Assembly (NCBI GenBank): GCA_018057925.1
Contig: JAGPCT010000001.1
Location: 124,001-188,000 of the forward strand
Origin: Saprospiraceae bacterium
Lineage (GTDB): Bacteria > Bacteroidota > Bacteroidia > Chitinophagales > Saprospiraceae
DNA length: 64,000 nucleotides
Direction of reading: 5' to 3'
The translations under genes and the position numbers were made by a program. Shown one piece after another: positions 57,095 through 64,000 of the stretch; the first letter of the stretch is position 1; each line of letters starts with the position of its first letter. The notes under the pieces are model-generated. The model was not told where the DNA came from and did no database searches. It saw nothing but the letters and a program-made list of their open reading frames with translations.

Positions 57095-57153
57095 TAAACC
57101 CGAATTGAATAAGAAGGCAAAGGAATGTACCTTTAATACCAATTCGGGTTAAT
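57095..57153. repeat. Interspersed element, copy R9 (internally deleted, TIRs only)
   Basis: 59 bp. AACCCGAATTG and CAATTCGGGTT are perfect 11 bp inverted repeats, matching the ends of the other copies, and flank an unrelated 32 bp. It is in the 326 bp spacer before fmt, which holds no gene. Confidence 0.7.
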
Positions 57154-57191
57154 TTTATTAATTGGAAACGTATTATAATATTGTTTTAAGT

Positions 57192-57199
57192 TAATTTTG
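57192..57199 (+). promoter_or_regulatory. -7 promoter element of fmt
   Basis: TAATTTTG, a TAnnTTTG match 19 nt before the fmt ATG. A TTG at 57162 is too far upstream for the usual spacing. Confidence 0.4.
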
Positions 57200-57217
57200 C
57201 CTGATTAACTTGGATAT

Positions 57218-58159
57218 ATGAAAATCGTTTTTTTTGGGACAACCGACTTTGCAGTGGCATCATTAGAAGCTTTGTTACATTCTTCACATGATGTAGTTGC
57301 TGTCGTAACAAATATTGATACGTACGGAGGACGAGGCAGAAAGGAAATTATCAAATCGGCTGTGAGTCTGTTTTCAGAAGAGCATCATATTCCAACCTTT
57401 AAGCCTAAATCATTGAAAAGCAGCAAATTTATAACGACATTGGCAGAATTAAAAGCGGATATTTTTGTCGTTGTAGCATTCAGAATGTTGCCTGAAATGG
57501 TGTGGTCCTTGCCACCTAAAGGAACTATCAATGTTCATGGTTCTTTACTGCCGGCATATCGTGGTGCGGCACCAATCAATTGGGCGATTATAAAAGGTGA
57601 AGCTGTCACTGGCGTCAGCATATTCCAGTTGGATCATGCCATTGATACCGGCAACATTTTATTACAAAAAAACATTCCTATTGACGAAAATGATGATTTT
57701 GGTAGTCTATATAATAAATTAAAAATACTGGGAAGTGAAACTTTGATTGAAGCGTTATATAAGATAGAAACCCATCAGGTAAAAAATTCACCACAGGTCG
57801 ATGCATTGGCAAGTCATGCACCAAAACTAAATCGAGACAATACAAAAATTTCTTTTTCCGATAATGCTATAAATATTATGAATCTTTGTCGGGGACTCAA
57901 CCCTTATCCTGGTGCATGGTTGGAATGGGATGGGAAAATAATTAAAATATGGAAAGCTTTACCTTCAGAAACTAAGTTACAACCAAATGAATGGCACACC
58001 GATTATAAATCTTTTTTAGAAATTGGTTGTATCGATGGATCTGTGGCGATTATAGAATTACAGCCGGAAGGAAAAAAGAAAATGTCAATAAAAGAATATT
58101 TAAATGGTGTGTCTCAAAAATTAAAACAAATTGCCTTCGATAAAAGGTTTATTGAGTAA
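57218..58159 (+). CDS. fmt: Methionyl-tRNA formyltransferase
   Basis: 313 aa, standard length. It formylates initiator Met-tRNA using 10-formyl-THF. The formyltransferase core has HGSLLPAYRGAAPINWAI, the downstream ITGVSIFQ-like strand TGVSIFQLDHAIDTG, and the catalytic Asn/His/Asp set. The C-terminal OB-like domain starts about residue 205 (RGLNPYPGAWLEWD). Confidence 0.97.
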   Translation: MKIVFFGTTDFAVASLEALLHSSHDVVAVVTNIDTYGGRGRKEIIKSAVSLFSEEHHIPTFKPKSLKSSKFITTLAELKADIFVVVAFRMLPEMVWSLPPKGTINVHGSLLPAYRGAAPINWAIIKGEAVTGVSIFQLDHAIDTGNILLQKNIPIDENDDFGSLYNKLKILGSETLIEALYKIETHQVKNSPQVDALASHAPKLNRDNTKISFSDNAINIMNLCRGLNPYPGAWLEWDGKIIKIWKALPSETKLQPNEWHTDYKSFLEIGCIDGSVAIIELQPEGKKKMSIKEYLNGVSQKLKQIAFDKRFIE

Positions 58160-58161
58160 AA

Positions 58162-58395
58162 TTAATTTGCAACTTTATTGATCATTGTTACCGCCTGATA
58201 TACGCGATCAATTATTTGTACGACGATTTCGATAGCATTACTTTCATCTTGATTACTTTCTACTGCCACCACATCTTTTTCTTGTCTTTCTGCTATATAT
58301 GATTGATAATCATGATTATGCAGACCAATATACATGGTATAAGAATACATGGTAACAATTAGAATCATGAGAGGAAGTAAATATTTCTTTTTCAT
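58162..58395 (-). CDS. Small membrane-anchored hypothetical protein
   Basis: 77 aa. Basic N-terminus then one hydrophobic helix (YLLPLMILIVTMYSYTMY) and a polar acidic tail. The size and layout resemble the other small protein at 61910. No family known. Convergent with fmt, 2 bp apart. Confidence 0.5.
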   Translation of the reverse strand: MKKKYLLPLMILIVTMYSYTMYIGLHNHDYQSYIAERQEKDVVAVESNQDESNAIEIVVQIIDRVYQAVTMINKVAN

Positions 58396-58531
58396 CTGTA
58401 CTTCAATTTTTAAATTAAGGACATGTATTCGTATCTAAAATGAGATAATATTATTCAATTACATTCGTCAAATAAAAATATTCATCTTTCATACAAAAAA
58501 TCAACTCTTCTATAACGTAAAAATAATATCA

Positions 58532-61093
58532 TTAGTTACAATCACGAACACATTTTCCAGATTTATTTATATAAAACCATTTCCCGTCATCAAAAACTCG
58601 CGCCGTACCATTCTTAAATGGCTTAGCTGCTTCATATTGACACTTGACCAACTCCTTTCCTTCTTTGTTGATAAAACCGAATTTCCCATTCTTTTCAACA
58701 CAAGCCAATCCTTCCGCAAAATTATTCACTTGACCATACTCTAAAGGTATAACGACTTGCCCCTTCGTATTAATAAATCCCCATTTATCATTTTTCTCCA
58801 CGCCCGCCAAACCATTATTGAAAGACCATGCATTATCAAACTGACAAGGGATAACTTCATTGCCGTCTTTGGTCACAAAGCCCCATTTACTATTTTTTCT
58901 CACACCTGAATAACCTTCAGCAAAGTCTGTAACAACATCATATTTAAACGGCACCGCAACCTGTCCGGTGGCATTGATAAATCCCCATTTATTATCCTTT
59001 TTTGCACCAGCCAACCCCTTTGAAAATCCAAATATCTCATTATACTTAGGTTTGATGACTTCCTTTCCTTCAAAGTTCACAAAGCCCCATTTTCCGTTTA
59101 AATTCACCGGCGCCAAACCATTGCTATAGCTCAATATCTCTTCATACAATGGCTTTTTTACTATCTTTCCATCTTTGGAGACAAATCCAATTTGGTTGTT
59201 GAAACGAAATGGTGCAACATTGTTGTTATAACTACCCAAAATCTCAAACTGAGCCATCTGATCCTTCAACGCTTTTAACTCATTAGCCTCTTTCTCTTTC
59301 TTTGCTTTGATATCCTTTATTTCAGCCAACTTTGCTAACTTCGCCTTCTCCAAATCCAACAAACTAACCCCTGAATCAGCCTGTATCAATGAATCTACTT
59401 TAGCCTGTTGTTCCTCTGAAATTTCGGTGGTCGCTGCTACTATGCCAGCCTGATTACTCTCAGACGAATCAGTTGAAGATTCTTGTGATATAATAGTAGG
59501 TGGAACTTGTCGATTGAAAGTATAATATGCATAAATGCTACCAACAATTAAAGTAAAAGTCACTATTATACCCAAAAACATGCGAGCACTGAATACTTTT
59601 CGCTTCCCTCCACTTTCCTTATCATTTACCTCCTTCTTCTCAAAAGATTTTCTTGTAGTAGTTGGATTCACTACAGGCGCTTCAACTTTTGCTTCGACCT
59701 TCATAGGCTGCGTTTCAGCCTTCGGAGGTTCTGCTTGTTCGACATGTACAACCGGATCTTGCTTTTTATTTTCACCAACTGTCGGAGAAGCCGTAAAATC
59801 AGGTGAAACGGTCCTGACAGCCAATTTTTTCTTTGGTGGTACAGTCACGGTTTCTTCATCTGTATTGGATTTTGCTTTAGATGTAGGCTTCTTTGATTCC
59901 GTACTAGTAACAACAGCGACCTTATCTACCTTTGGATCGACACTGGTAGATGTTGCTCCAATTCTATCCCACACAGCTTTAATACGATCGTCTAACGATT
60001 GATTTGTTTCAGTTTCAGCTATTTCATCATTTTCAGCTACCTCATCTTCTTTATCCGGATGAATTGCAGATGTTTTCGGTAAATCTTGCACACCGGACTG
60101 GTTGAAATCCAATTCTTCATCTACCGCATCATCTTTCGAGCTATAAGAGGGCAGCTCCACAGGTAACACATCGGATTGATGGATATGATCATCAAGGGAT
60201 TCACTGAGCTGGTCAAACTGAGGGACAGATAAATTATCCTTTGATAACTCACTTTCAATATTCCTTTTTGTCGTAGAAAACAAGGTGGATTGTTTTACAT
60301 TCAGCTCCCCACCTATTTCTAACAACATACTTTCAAAATTAGCAAACCTTTCATTTGAGTTTTTTGCTGTTGCTGCTTGAATTATCCCATTCATCTTCAC
60401 TGTGGCAAAATCAACAAAGGGTAAAGGATCATTCAATATACGGAGACGCATCTCATCAATGTCAGGAGAATCTTCGCTGTACGGCAACTTACCTGTCAGC
60501 AACGTATAGAGCGTCACGCCCAATGAATAAATATCGGACGATGCTGATATCGGACCAATGTGTTGAATCTGCTCGGGGCTCAAATATAAAACATCTTCCG
60601 CTTCTACATTTTCCGGAAACAACTCACTTTCAAAATAAGGTCCTTTTAAGTCGCAAACTTTCAGCTTACCCATTGGATTTAGAATGAAATTGCCAGGCTT
60701 CAACAATCCGTGTACTAAACCATTCCGATGAATTTCAATCAATCCGGGAAGAAAAAACTTTAACCATTCAAAAATCTGATTCTCATTAATTGACCCAAAG
60801 TTTTGGATATAATCTTTCATGTTATATCCGTCGAGAAACTCCATCATAACCTGATAGGTATTCTCTATATCATCATGGATCAAATCTTTAACACGTCGAA
60901 TAGAAGGATGGTGCACTTGCATACCCATTTTCGCTTCTCTTATCAGCTGATCCTGAAAATATTTATTTTTCTCGTAAGCAGGTTTAAGAACCTTTACCGC
61001 CACCTGCCGATCATTATCCAACTCCATACAATATACCTGTGTATATTTACCTTGACCAAGTTGAACGATGTTGTAGTTTTGATTTTTAATCAC
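58532..61093 (-). CDS. Ser/Thr pseudokinase with membrane helix and seven WG repeats
   Basis: 853 aa. Residues 1-270 form a protein kinase fold: glycine loop QLGQGKYTQVY, Lys34 in VAVK, Glu53. The HRD catalytic loop reads HGLLKPGNF (128-136), so the catalytic Asp130 is Leu, and DFG reads DLK (Asp148 kept). The middle (about 290-505) is a long acidic, Ser/Thr/Pro-rich linker. One membrane helix near 520 is followed by a coiled coil (TEISEEQQAKVDSLIQADSG, then Lys/Glu-rich). The C-terminal part has seven WG-type repeats (IGFVS, WGFVN, WGFIN, WGFVT, WGFIN, FGFIN, WFYIN). It probably senses or scaffolds rather than phosphorylates. Its gene starts 17 bp after the FtsE-like gene stop. Confidence 0.85.
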   Translation of the reverse strand: MIKNQNYNIVQLGQGKYTQVYCMELDNDRQVAVKVLKPAYEKNKYFQDQLIREAKMGMQVHHPSIRRVKDLIHDDIENTYQVMMEFLDGYNMKDYIQNFGSINENQIFEWLKFFLPGLIEIHRNGLVHGLLKPGNFILNPMGKLKVCDLKGPYFESELFPENVEAEDVLYLSPEQIQHIGPISASSDIYSLGVTLYTLLTGKLPYSEDSPDIDEMRLRILNDPLPFVDFATVKMNGIIQAATAKNSNERFANFESMLLEIGGELNVKQSTLFSTTKRNIESELSKDNLSVPQFDQLSESLDDHIHQSDVLPVELPSYSSKDDAVDEELDFNQSGVQDLPKTSAIHPDKEDEVAENDEIAETETNQSLDDRIKAVWDRIGATSTSVDPKVDKVAVVTSTESKKPTSKAKSNTDEETVTVPPKKKLAVRTVSPDFTASPTVGENKKQDPVVHVEQAEPPKAETQPMKVEAKVEAPVVNPTTTRKSFEKKEVNDKESGGKRKVFSARMFLGIIVTFTLIVGSIYAYYTFNRQVPPTIISQESSTDSSESNQAGIVAATTEISEEQQAKVDSLIQADSGVSLLDLEKAKLAKLAEIKDIKAKKEKEANELKALKDQMAQFEILGSYNNNVAPFRFNNQIGFVSKDGKIVKKPLYEEILSYSNGLAPVNLNGKWGFVNFEGKEVIKPKYNEIFGFSKGLAGAKKDNKWGFINATGQVAVPFKYDVVTDFAEGYSGVRKNSKWGFVTKDGNEVIPCQFDNAWSFNNGLAGVEKNDKWGFINTKGQVVIPLEYGQVNNFAEGLACVEKNGKFGFINKEGKELVKCQYEAAKPFKNGTARVFDDGKWFYINKSGKCVRDCN

Positions 61094-61110
61094 TTTAAGT
61101 CAATTAAGGG

Positions 61111-61782
61111 TTAAGCTTCAACTTTTAAAGTCCCGCCTGCGCACTTGATAATGCGTCCGGGAAATTGTTCTAATATTCTGTAATCGTGTGTTGCAAATAA
61201 GACTGCCGTACCATTATTGCACAAGTCCTGCATTAATCTAACTATGTCATCAGAGGTATCCGGATCTAAATTTCCCGTCGGCTCATCCGCTATAATCAAT
61301 GATGGTGAATTAAGTAATGCTCTGGCTATAACGACACGTTGTTGTTCTCCACCGGACAATTCATGTATCTTTTTAAAACCTGCAAAAGGAAGACCTACAG
61401 AAGTAAGGACTTCATCGATGCGAGCCTTCATTGCCTTTTTATCTTTCCACGATGTGGCTTTCAGGACAAACAACAGATTATCTTCTACATTGCGGTCATG
61501 TAATAAGTTGAAATCTTGAAAAACCATTCCTATTTTTCGTCTCAAATATGGAATCTGCTTGGTCTTCAGCATAGCCAAATCGTAACCTACAACTACGCCC
61601 TTACCGCGCTGCAAGGGAAGCTCTCCATACGTAGTCTTTAAGAAAGAAGATTTGCCTGCTCCTGTCTTACCTATTAAATAACAAAATTCACCCGGGAAAA
61701 TCTCAACAGAGACATCATTGAGAATCATAAACCTGCCTTGGTATATATCCGCACCCTCAAATACCACCAATGGTTCAGCCAT
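61111..61782 (-). CDS. ftsE: ABC transporter ATP-binding protein, FtsE-like
   Basis: 223 aa. Walker A LIGKTGAGKSSFLKTTYGEL, Q-loop VFQDFNLLHDRNVEDNL, signature HELSGGEQQRVVIARALL and Walker B LIIADEPTGNLDPDTS are intact. FtsE-type ATPases act with FtsX on cell-wall hydrolases at division. No ftsX is adjacent, so the symbol rests on similarity only. Probably cotranscribed with the pseudokinase. Confidence 0.85.
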   Translation of the reverse strand: MAEPLVVFEGADIYQGRFMILNDVSVEIFPGEFCYLIGKTGAGKSSFLKTTYGELPLQRGKGVVVGYDLAMLKTKQIPYLRRKIGMVFQDFNLLHDRNVEDNLLFVLKATSWKDKKAMKARIDEVLTSVGLPFAGFKKIHELSGGEQQRVVIARALLNSPSLIIADEPTGNLDPDTSDDIVRLMQDLCNNGTAVLFATHDYRILEQFPGRIIKCAGGTLKVEA

Positions 61783-61909
61783 AACTATTCCTATTACTTA
61801 GTTCTTCATTAATAAAGCTCAAAAGTAAGGAATACTTTTAGAAAGTAATAGCTTTTAATTAATTATTTTTATATATGTTAAACCATTGTTCATAATGATT
61901 TAAATATTA

Positions 61910-62143
61910 CTAAAATTTACGACTTAAAGTGTCGCTTATTATACTTATCTGATCGGCATCCAAGATCTTAATGCCTTCATCAGTAATTTTCATGTCTTGC
62001 GTCATATCACTTTCAGATATAATATCTATACCTGAAATGGTAATTCCGGCAGACCTCGAATTGTCCAAATAACCGAAACGTAAAATTGTCAATCCAATAC
62101 ATCCAATGACAATCAACAAAATGGAAGGTAAATGCTCTTTCAT
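61910..62143 (-). CDS. Small membrane-anchored hypothetical protein
   Basis: 77 aa. One N-terminal hydrophobic helix (LPSILLIVIGCIGLTILRF) then a polar, Ile/Asp/Ser-rich tail. No family recognised. It is 127 bp upstream of ftsE on the same strand. Confidence 0.5.
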   Translation of the reverse strand: MKEHLPSILLIVIGCIGLTILRFGYLDNSRSAGITISGIDIISESDMTQDMKITDEGIKILDADQISIISDTLSRKF

Positions 62144-62597
62144 GGTTCTATTTTTAAATTTATATATATTACGTTTTTATATAAATTGTAATATATCGGG
62201 TTGCAAATATATACATATTATTATTTATTTTAATATATAGAATAAGAAAAATTATTTTTTTAATTATAATTCCGAATGATACCGAGATGGAATCGATGTA
62301 CAACTTGTAAACAATGTTTTTGAAATTGACGATATCATAGATGTGTGTATAACAAATATCCCTAACACTTCACTATCTTCCCCCTCTAATACCAATATAA
62401 TAAATGGAAACGATTCCCTAAGAAATCGTCGAATCTGTGAATTATGTAGCGCCTTGAACAATGATGAACATTCGGGACAGCATAATCCCGAAGGGATGAC
62501 ATTTTTATTAACCAAGAAAAAATCTATCTGCTCAAAAAACGGGTACAAATAAATGGAATAATCATTTCACCCATTCTGGGCTCCTCTTTATGCTATT

Positions 62598-62746
62598 GAA
62601 CCCAAATTCCGCATTAGACAATTGCGGAATCGATTTACGACTCGTAATCAATGGTTTACAGAAACCATTGAAACGATTCGTACATCGGGATTTACCCTCA
62701 TAATCAGCACTATACGGTTTTTCAAAACCTTTACTGCTGAATTACA
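62598..62746 (+). repeat. Interspersed TIR/hairpin element, copy R4 (3' end eroded)
   Basis: 149 bp, R1 orientation, almost identical to R1 from AATTGCGGAATCG onward. The left end GAACCCAAATTCCGC is kept, the right end stops at GCTGAATTACATC without GGGTTTA. Confidence 0.88.
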
Positions 62747-63235
62747 TCTAACTATAATACAATAAGTTGATTATCTGTATTATGGAAATTGATTATTTCC
62801 TAACTATTTTGAATGCATCAGGCTAAAAGTTAGCTTAATATTTCTTAAAGACAATATTTTTGCCTCTAATATGAATTCGGGATGAATCGAATGTATTACC
62901 ACGATAATATCTACCTTGATTCAAATAGGCTATCAAAACTGACATGGCTCATTCTACCTGAAAGTCGAGTTCAGTAACGATTCATCTCAATCAAAAAAGA
63001 TATGGATATTTTTTAATAAATCTGCGAAAGGGAATTCATGTGTGATGGGGATATCTATTACATTTCTGATGATGATACCAACTTGTATATCGTAGCCGGA
63101 TAGCAAGATGGTGTTTTCATATTTTCGTTATTTTTATGGACCACAATTACGAAATTAAAAGTATCAAAGTAGCATAAAAGATAATGGTTTGCAATGTTCA
63201 AAGAAACAGAAGTATGAAAAATAGGAAAAGAAAAA
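62747..63235. other. Gene-free region
   Basis: No credible gene on either strand. A short frame near 63035-63110 reads DGDIYYISDDDTNLYIVAG and then a stop; it may be a chance match or a decayed coding relic. This is part of the 1.6 kb gene-poor stretch 62144-63754. Confidence 0.5.
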
Positions 63236-63384
63236 GGGGCGTTAGCCCTCTGACTCGTCCTAAAAAAAGTTTACAGGTTAATACTTAAATCCTGATACAA
63301 ATTTACATTTTAAAATTAATCATGGCAAATACTTTTACGCATTTGTACATTCAATTTGTTTTTAGATTACAGGGCTAACGCCCC
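63236..63384 (+). mobile_element. Remnant of an IS200/Y1-transposase element between inverted repeats
   Basis: GGGGCGTTAGCCCT (63236-63249) and its exact reverse complement AGGGCTAACGCCCC (63371-63384) flank a fragment whose coding part is the 5' end of an IS200-like transposase. The right repeat overlaps the last codons of that ORF and supplies its stop, so the interior (about 130 codons) appears deleted. Confidence 0.6.
63322..63378 (+). pseudogene. Y1 (IS200-like) transposase, N-terminal remnant
   Basis: ATG to TAA, 18 aa: MANTFTHLYIQFVFRLQG. This matches the very conserved start of Bacteroidota Y1/IS200-like (REP-associated) transposases, which read MANTYTQ.YI..VFAVKG. The stop is created by the downstream GGGCTAACG repeat. 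The HUH and Tyr catalytic residues are missing. Confidence 0.6.
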
Positions 63385-63419
63385 TAACTGACCCTACTAT
63401 ACATTTTGTTACGAAGATT

Positions 63420-63519
63420 GCAGAGCTCTGCTCCTTGCACGCACTTATCTATCAAACTACAATTCACAAAAATTTATACCAAAAAATGTTGGTCTGATTT
63501 ATAAACCAATTTGGTATAA
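63420..63519. repeat. Short palindrome and inverted repeat downstream of the transposase remnant
   Basis: GCAGAGCTCTGC (63420-63431) is a perfect 12 bp palindrome. TTATACCAAA (63474-63483) and TTTGGTATAA (63510-63519) form a perfect 10 bp inverted repeat with a 26 nt spacer. They may be part of the same eroded mobile element or independent sites. Confidence 0.5.
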
Positions 63520-63754
63520 CATTGGATTATTTCGAATATCCTAACGATATTAGCTTTATATCTCATTATTGCACATGATTGAATCAGGCTAAACTCACAT
63601 CTTACCGACTGTACAAAGGAAATAAATGTAATGATGAAGAAGATAGCAAATAGATACCTTTACTTCTACAAAGCAAAATAATTCACGAAATAAATTTTAT
63701 CTATTATGGGTTAAATTTGAAAAACGCCTACTTTACAATAGCAGTTTAAGTAAG

Positions 63755-63836
63755 TGCGGGTGGAGGGACTCGAACCCCCATGCCTCGCGGCGCCAGATCC
63801 TAAGTCTGGTACGTCTACCAATTTCGCCACACCCGC
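63755..63836 (-). tRNA. tRNA-Leu (TAG)
   Basis: 82 nt with a long variable arm. Acceptor GCGGGTG pairs with CACCCGC, discriminator A. The anticodon loop reads CTTAGGA, anticodon TAG. The T arm is GGTTCGAGTCC. Confidence 0.96.
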
Positions 63837-63847
63837 TAAATGAGATG

Positions 63848-63877
63848 CAAATGTAAAACCATTCTTGAAATAAACAA
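63848..63877 (-). promoter_or_regulatory. Promoter of tRNA-Leu (TAG)
   Basis: On the minus strand TTG, 19 nt, TACATTTG: both consensus elements at the right spacing, 12 nt before the tRNA 5' end, so the transcript starts close to the mature end. Confidence 0.75.
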
Positions 63878-64000
63878 GCAAATTTGAAAATTATTGTAAT
63901 TATTTTTTTCTAATAATCCTTTGCGTCCATTCTAATATTGCACAAAACAAATATCCAAATCCCTTATATGCTAAGCAATGCAGTATAAAAATCTGTGTAT

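Noticed and set aside
62272..62552. Open frames on both strands (plus-strand frame ending TKKKSICSKNGYK; minus-strand frame 62264-62548)
   Set aside because: Neither has a credible start, composition or recognised motif; the plus frame begins right after a stop without ATG. The stretch is more likely non-coding, and 62285-62330 faintly resembles half of the interspersed repeat.
63020..63110. Short frame with DGDIYYISDDDTNLYIVAG and a stop
   Set aside because: It looks protein-like but is too short and has no neighbours in frame; a decayed gene cannot be told from chance by eye.

Overview
The window is chromosomal DNA of a member of the Bacteroidota, most likely from the Saprospiria/Chitinophagia side of the phylum. 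The family placement is an impression from gene content, not a computed result. Support for the phylum: low GC, almost no Shine-Dalgarno sequences before genes, promoters of the Bacteroidota type (TTG, 18-19 nt, TAnnTTTG), a protein with a type IX secretion (T9SS) C-terminal sorting domain, a fused SecDF, and phylum-typical families (DUF4126, DUF3089, WbqC, DarA-like and BtrH-like proteins).

Layout. 1-2605: tail of a SpoU/TrmH rRNA methyltransferase, an ExbB/ExbD pair and a Gfo/Idh/MocA oxidoreductase. 2636-3214: folE. 3455-7492: a compact surface-glycan module (GT4 glycosyltransferase, asparagine-synthase-like amidotransferase, flippase) with overlapping genes. 7595-8993: nicotinamide riboside salvage (PnuC plus NadR-type kinase). 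8986-10814: rocD and a DUF4126 membrane protein. 11145-17172: gcvP and secDF. 17469-17963: a BON-LysM protein. 17983-23166: one minus-strand run with an ABC-2 exporter, a BtrH-like protein, a DarA-like flavodoxin-fold protein and two unknowns, resembling the accessory part of aryl-polyene/dialkylresorcinol (flexirubin-type) clusters. 23684-26798: VWA protein and secreted unknowns. 26995-34864: DedA, a bacterial dynamin, WbqC, acyl-CoA dehydrogenase, RarA and an M1 peptidase. 35229-41366: ribD, tRNA-Asp, kdsB, cdd, a saccharopine-dehydrogenase-like protein and a second flippase. 41869-45826: a T9SS substrate and a TPR histidine kinase/LytTR regulator pair. 45869-50066: two tRNAs, prfB with programmed frameshift, two FKBP isomerases and an nrnA-like phosphoesterase. 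50308-58159: ndk, desaturase, prmA, folD, thioesterase, DUF3089, PAP2 and fmt. 58162-62143: a pseudokinase with WG repeats, an FtsE-like ATPase and two small membrane-anchored proteins. 62144-63754 is gene-poor, with a transposase remnant. tRNA-Leu(UAG) lies at 63755-63836.

The most unusual signal is not a gene. A roughly 155 bp interspersed element with short terminal inverted repeats (TAAACCC.AATTC) and two internal hairpins occurs in at least eight intergenic sites, in both orientations and at all stages of decay, with a ninth, internally deleted 59 bp form. No intact transposase is present. The only trace of one is a 19-codon Y1 (IS200-like) fragment at 63322 between GGGGCGTTAGCCCT inverted repeats. 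No CRISPR array, prophage or rRNA gene was seen.
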